From positions 1 to 64,000 of the forward strand of contig DASRHY010000126.1 in NCBI GenBank assembly GCA_035650275.1: a stretch of 64,000 nucleotides of DNA, in the 5' to 3' direction. The notes under the pieces are model-generated. The model was not told the origin of the DNA. It ran no database searches and saw only the letters and a program-made list of their open reading frames with translations. This stretch comes from DASRHY01 sp035650275. Lineage in GTDB: Bacteria > Actinomycetota > Actinomycetes > Propionibacteriales > Kribbellaceae. How positions within the stretch are numbered: the first letter of the stretch is position 1; each line of letters opens with the position of its first letter. A program made the position numbers and the translations under genes. This document shows positions 60,385-64,000 of the stretch, piece after piece.

Positions 60385-61539
60385 TCAGCGGCTGATCGTG
60401 ACGCGGAGGATGCGGTCGTCGCCGTCGCGGACGTCGCCGCGGCCGTCGGTGTTGGAGGTGCTCAGCCACAGCGAGCCGTCCGGGGCGGTGACCACCGTGC
60501 GCAGCCGCCCGAACCGGCCGGTGAAGAACGCCTGCGGCTCGCCGGTACGACGCCCGTCCGCGACCGGGATCGCCCAGAGCCGCTCGCCGCGCAGCCCGGC
60601 CATGAAGATCGTGCCCTGCGCGTAGGCGATCCCGGACGGCGACGCGTCGTCGGTCGGCCACTGCGCGATCGGGTCGACCATGCCGTCCAGGCCTTCGGCG
60701 CCTTCGGCCGCGGGCCAGCCGTAGTTCGCGCCGGCGGTGATCGCGTTCAGCTCATCCCACTCGTTCTGGCCGAACTCCGCGGCGTACAGCCGGCCCTGCT
60801 CGTCGAACGCCAAGCCCTGCACATTGCGGTGGCCGAGCGAGTAGACCGGCGAGTCGCCGCGCGGGTTGCCCGGTGCCGGGCGACCGTCGCCGGTGATCCG
60901 CAGGATCTTGCCGCCGAGGCTGTCCGGGTCCTGCGAGTTCGGCCGCTCGCGGCCGTCGCCGGTACCGACGTACAGGAACCCGTCCCGGCCGAACGCCATC
61001 CGTCCGCCGTTGTGCACCGCGGCCATCGGGATGCCGTCCAGGATCACCTGGGGATCGGACAGCCGGTTGTCTCGGTAGGTGTAGCGCGCGATCCGGTTGT
61101 CCTCGCCGGTGCTGAAGTACACGTACACGTACGGGCGGCTGGAGAACTGCGGGTCGACGGCGAGCCCGAGCAGTCCGCCCTCCGCCGACGGGTCGACGCC
61201 GTCGATGGTGCCGACCTCGGTCAACGACGAGCCCGCGATCCGCTTCACCTTCGCGGTGTCGCGTTCGGCGACGAGCGCGCTGCGGTCCGGTAGGAACGCC
61301 AGGCCCCACGGCACATTGATGCCGGTGGCAACGGTACCGGCCACGGTGAGCTTGACCGGGCCGGTGGCCGTCGGCCGCGGTGCGGACGTGGTCGGCGTCG
61401 AGGCGGGTGGGGTGGTTGTGGGTGTGGACGGCTGGCTGCTCGCCGACGGGGCCGGCGCGGGGAGGTCGGTGTCGTCGGAGCAGGCGGCGAGCAGCGCGGT
61501 GGCGAGGGTCGCCGTCACGACGGCGGCGGTGGTCCTCAC
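60385..61539 (-). CDS. PQQ-dependent-type glucose/sorbosone dehydrogenase lipoprotein
   Basis: This 384-residue lipoprotein has a lipobox ending LLAAC with C20, a Ser/Thr/Pro linker (about residues 24-60) and a six-bladed beta-propeller of the glucose/sorbosone dehydrogenase (GSDH) family. VPWGLAFLPDRSALVAERDT, GLLGLAVDPQFSSRPYVYVY, LYVGTGDGRERPNSQDPDSL and YSLGHRNVQGLAFDEQG are family motifs; the last contains the G-H-R-N/H cofactor segment. It may oxidise aldoses at the cell surface, or be a non-enzymatic relative. It starts with a GTG that overlaps the stop of the alpha/beta hydrolase gene by 4 bases. Confidence 0.88.
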   Translation of the reverse strand: MRTTAAVVTATLATALLAACSDDTDLPAPAPSASSQPSTPTTTPPASTPTTSAPRPTATGPVKLTVAGTVATGINVPWGLAFLPDRSALVAERDTAKVKRIAGSSLTEVGTIDGVDPSAEGGLLGLAVDPQFSSRPYVYVYFSTGEDNRIARYTYRDNRLSDPQVILDGIPMAAVHNGGRMAFGRDGFLYVGTGDGRERPNSQDPDSLGGKILRITGDGRPAPGNPRGDSPVYSLGHRNVQGLAFDEQGRLYAAEFGQNEWDELNAITAGANYGWPAAEGAEGLDGMVDPIAQWPTDDASPSGIAYAQGTIFMAGLRGERLWAIPVADGRRTGEPQAFFTGRFGRLRTVVTAPDGSLWLSTSNTDGRGDVRDGDDRILRVTISR

Positions 61540-62402
61540 GGCAGCGCCCGGTCGACGAGGTCGAGCAGCTCGTCGTGCACCTGGTCCGGGAACTCCAGCG
61601 AGGCGAAGTGGCTGCTCGGCAGCAGCACCAGCTTCGCGTCCGGGATCCGCTCGGCGGCGGTCCGCATCTCGTGGTGCCCGGCCAGCAGGTCATAGCGGCC
61701 GGCCACGAACGTCGTCGGCACGCCGATCCGGGACAGCGACACCCGCGGGTGGTCGGACATCGCGGCGGCCAGCCGGAAGTACCAGCCGACATCGGTCGTG
61801 ACGAACTCGGTCATCGCCATGCGCACCTGCTCGGGATCGGCGGACGGGAGGAGGAAACCGCTGTACCGCGTGACCTGCTCCGCCCACGGTAGCCCGGCGA
61901 CGGTACGGACCACGGGTGACAACGGCGCACCGACCGCACCGAGCACCTTCGCGGCCGACACCGTGATCGGCTTGCGCAGCGGCCGCGGGATCCGTAGCGG
62001 CGACAGCATCGTCGCGAACGTGTTCCCCGGTACGCCGCACACCGCGAACAGCGCGCGGGTCCGTTCCGGGTGCGTGACAGCGAGCTCGAACGAGGTGTTG
62101 ACCCCGATCGACCAGCCGGCCAGCACGGCCCGGTCCTCGCCGGTCGAGTCCAGAACCGCGACGGCGTCCTCGACCATCGCGTCCATCCCGATCGCGTCCG
62201 GGTCGGCGGGCCGCTGCGAGCCGCCGGTACCGCGGTGGTACCACGACACCAGCCGGACGCCGCAGCCCGGGTCGTCGAGCGCCGGCCAGCAGTACGGGTT
62301 GGTGCCGAGCCCGTTGCAGAGCAGCACCAGCGGACCGTCCGCGTCATTCGTCCACGCCCGCAGCACGGTCCCGTCCGCAGACTCCACGTCGTAGTCCCGC
62401 AT
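61536..62402 (-). CDS. alpha/beta-hydrolase fold protein
   Basis: This 288-residue protein has the nucleophile elbow LAGWSIGVN with S98, the oxyanion segment LLCNGLGTNPYCWP, D in GRYDLLAGHHEM and H in PSSHFASLEFPDQV, in the right order for an alpha/beta hydrolase. A cap domain lies between strand 6 and the catalytic Asp (about 130-200). ATG at 62402 is preferred, with GTG at 62405 one codon before it as an alternative. No substrate can be named; esterase, lipase-like or epoxide-hydrolase-like activities are all possible. It precedes the dehydrogenase gene in one operon. Confidence 0.85.
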   Translation of the reverse strand: MRDYDVESADGTVLRAWTNDADGPLVLLCNGLGTNPYCWPALDDPGCGVRLVSWYHRGTGGSQRPADPDAIGMDAMVEDAVAVLDSTGEDRAVLAGWSIGVNTSFELAVTHPERTRALFAVCGVPGNTFATMLSPLRIPRPLRKPITVSAAKVLGAVGAPLSPVVRTVAGLPWAEQVTRYSGFLLPSADPEQVRMAMTEFVTTDVGWYFRLAAAMSDHPRVSLSRIGVPTTFVAGRYDLLAGHHEMRTAAERIPDAKLVLLPSSHFASLEFPDQVHDELLDLVDRALP

Positions 62403-62480
62403 CACCGCACATTCTGCCCATCACGCCCTCCGTACGCCGCCGACCCGGCCCGGGGTTCCCGGACGAGTCGGCACCCGGCG

Positions 62481-63800
62481 TCAGGAGAGCCAGTCGGGGC
62501 GGAGCGGGAAGCCGGACGACGCGGTGCCGGAGAGGCGGTCGGAGAGGCGGACCGCGAGGACCTGGTGGAGCTGCACGTCGTTGCGTTCGAACCCGGCCCG
62601 GCAGCCGGCCAGGTACAGGCCCCAGACCTTGGCGGTGGCGAGACCGACCTCGTCCACGGCGTCCTGCCAGTTCGACTCCAGGTTGCGGCTCCAGCCGGCC
62701 AGCGTGAGCGCGTAGTGCTCACGCAGGTTCTCCGCGTGCCGCACCTCGAAGCCGGCGTCCTGGGCCTCGGTGATGATCCGCCCGGACCCGGTCAGCTCAC
62801 CGTCGGGGAAGATGTAGCGGTCGATGAACGCGCCGACCCCCTGGTGCCGGTTGTGCGGCCGGGTGATGCAGTGGTTCAGCAGCCGGCCCTCCGGCTTCAG
62901 GTGGTCGAGCAGGAAGCCGAAGTAGGCCGGGTAGTTGCGGACCCCGATGTGCTCGGTCAAGCCGATCGAGCTGATCGCGTCGAACCCGGTCTCGTTGACG
63001 TCGCGGTAGTCGCTGTGCCGCACCTCCGCAGTCCCAGTCAGGCCCTCGCGCTCGATCATGGCCTGCGCCCACTCGGCCTGCTGCCGCGACAGCGTCACCC
63101 CGAGCGCGGTGACGCCGTACTCGCGGACCGCGTGCCGGACCATGCCTCCCCAGCCGCAGCCGACATCGAGCAGCCGCATGCCCGGCCGGAGCCCGAGCTT
63201 GCGGGCGACCAGGTCGTACTTCTCCGCCTGCGCCTCCTCCAGCGACGCGTCCGCCTTCGGGAACACCGCGCAGGTGTAGGTCATCGACGGCCCCAGCACC
63301 AGCTCGTAGAACCGGTTCGAGACGTCGTAGTGGTGCTGGATCGCCACCTGGTCGCGATGCCGGGAGTGCCGCAGCCCGTCGACGGTACGGCGCCAGCGTG
63401 GCGCATGCTCCTGCGGCGGCACCGGCGGCGGTTTCAGGTGGCTCCAGCCGAGCCCGCGGACGATCCGCAGCGCCTCGGCCGGCGTGGGCCGGCGGAAGTG
63501 CACCTCGTCGAGCAGCCGGGCTACGTCGTACGGGTCGCCCGGGTGGACGCCGCTCACCTCCAGGTCACCGGTCACGTAGGCGCGGGCGAGGCCGAGGTCG
63601 CCCGGGGCGGTGAGCACGTACGACAGCCCGCGCTCGTTCGCCAGGTGCAGGCCGATCGCCGCGTCGTCGGGACCGGCGCTGCTCCCGTCGTAGGCCGTGA
63701 ACCGGAACGGGAGCCCGTCCGGGGTCACGGCGGTCAGGGCGTCCGCGATGGACACGTGCGTCGCCTGGTGGGTCGTCTGGTTCTGATGGGTCGCAGTCAT
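62481..63800 (-). CDS. CFA-synthase-like SAM methyltransferase, tuberculostearic-acid-type (TmsB/BfaB)
   Basis: This 439-residue enzyme has motif I LLDVGCGWGGM (residues 210-220), LGVTLSRQQAEWAQAMIERE and ISSIGLTEHIGVRNYPAYF, the mycolic-acid/CFA synthase signatures, after an N-terminal domain with IQHHYDVSNRFYELVLGPSM. Homologues methylate oleoyl chains in phospholipids to 10-methylene-stearate; the FAD enzyme encoded next upstream reduces this to 10-methylstearate (tuberculostearate). The start overlaps that gene's stop by 4 bases (ATGA), so the pair is coupled. The symbol is not given because tmsB, bfaB and ufaA1 are used for different species. Confidence 0.9.
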   Translation of the reverse strand: MTATHQNQTTHQATHVSIADALTAVTPDGLPFRFTAYDGSSAGPDDAAIGLHLANERGLSYVLTAPGDLGLARAYVTGDLEVSGVHPGDPYDVARLLDEVHFRRPTPAEALRIVRGLGWSHLKPPPVPPQEHAPRWRRTVDGLRHSRHRDQVAIQHHYDVSNRFYELVLGPSMTYTCAVFPKADASLEEAQAEKYDLVARKLGLRPGMRLLDVGCGWGGMVRHAVREYGVTALGVTLSRQQAEWAQAMIEREGLTGTAEVRHSDYRDVNETGFDAISSIGLTEHIGVRNYPAYFGFLLDHLKPEGRLLNHCITRPHNRHQGVGAFIDRYIFPDGELTGSGRIITEAQDAGFEVRHAENLREHYALTLAGWSRNLESNWQDAVDEVGLATAKVWGLYLAGCRAGFERNDVQLHQVLAVRLSDRLSGTASSGFPLRPDWLS

Positions 63801-64000
63801 CGTCGGCGCACCGCCTTCTCGTACAGCCCGGTCAGCCTGCTGCCGGGGTCGTAGCGTTCCTTGACGATCTCGAGGGCCGAGACGTTGTACAGCCGGTCGA
63901 ACGTCGCGCGGTCGTAGTAGGCGTCGGAGTACAGCGACTTGTGCCCGTCGTGCTCGGCGACCGCCGCCTCGATCCGCCGGTTGGTAGGGCCGTCGTCGGC
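63797..64000 (-). CDS. FAD-binding oxidoreductase C-terminal end (TmsA/BfaA type), cut by window
   Basis: Only the last ~67 residues are in the window. They read HDGHKSLYSDAYYDRATFDR and then LEIVKERYDPGSRLTGLYEK followed by AVRRR and a stop, which matches the end of the DHCR24-like FAD-binding oxidoreductases that pair with the CFA-synthase-like enzyme. The stop overlaps the next start by 4 bases. The reduction of a methylene branch to methyl is the known role of such partners; assignment here rests on a short segment and the neighbour. Confidence 0.82.
   Translation of the reverse strand, partial: ADDGPTNRRIEAAVAEHDGHKSLYSDAYYDRATFDRLYNVSALEIVKERYDPGSRLTGLYEKAVRRR

Overview
The window is GC-rich chromosomal DNA from an actinobacterium. 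GTG starts are frequent, genes often overlap by 4 bases (ATGA/GTGA), and the gene set is typical of the group: a GlgE alpha-glucan pathway, an actinobacterial etf-mnmA-ligA-gatCAB neighbourhood, a GT87 mannosyltransferase and tuberculostearate-type lipid genes. A soil actinomycete of the Nocardioidaceae/Kribbellaceae kind (for example Kribbella) fits, but this is inferred from gene content only. I saw no tRNA, rRNA, CRISPR array or transposase gene.

Region 1 (1-28.5 kb) is dominated by storage-glucan metabolism. glgB, treS-mak, glgE, glgP and glgX are all present, in several transcription units. TreS turns trehalose into maltose, Mak phosphorylates it, GlgE polymerises maltose-1-phosphate, GlgB branches the polymer, and GlgP and GlgX degrade it. 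glgE and glgP are divergent and share a short intergenic region with a TTGCAAG-type operator candidate. Between these genes lie a GNAT-Nudix fusion (cut by the window edge), an MMPL exporter with a divergent TetR regulator, a large secreted subtilase flanked by two paralogous orphan winged-helix regulators, an OtrA-like ribosomal-protection GTPase, a hicBA toxin-antitoxin pair and a membrane-anchored HtrA-like protease.

Region 2 (28.8-34.8 kb) is a plus-strand run of two Gfo/Idh dehydrogenases, an enoyl-CoA hydratase, a methyltransferase, a left-handed beta-helix acyltransferase and a small membrane protein, closed by a convergent methyltransferase.

Region 3 (35-58 kb) resembles a neighbourhood I remember from Mycobacterium tuberculosis: etfBA, an IscS-like desulfurase, mnmA, a short MetE-like protein, ligA, then an ACT-domain protein divergent from gatCAB. 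About 11 kb of unfamiliar genes sits between ligA and the ACT gene: a Gln/Gly-rich membrane protein with a duplicated ectodomain, a 72-residue membrane protein, a 2,614-residue giant protein with at least six Ser/Thr/Gly-rich modules, and two paralogous small proteins, one with a Cys4 ribbon. This is the best candidate here for an undescribed system.

Region 4 (58-64 kb) has a GT87 mannosyltransferase, a DUF433/DUF5615-type toxin-antitoxin pair with four to five repeats upstream at an exact 10-base period, a glucose/sorbosone dehydrogenase lipoprotein, an alpha/beta hydrolase, and a CFA-synthase-like methyltransferase coupled to an FAD oxidoreductase cut by the window end.

Two long inverted-repeat elements built from the same units (26.2-26.4 kb and 40.8-41.0 kb), and two hairpin terminators sharing one stem sequence, show that this genome carries repeated intergenic elements.
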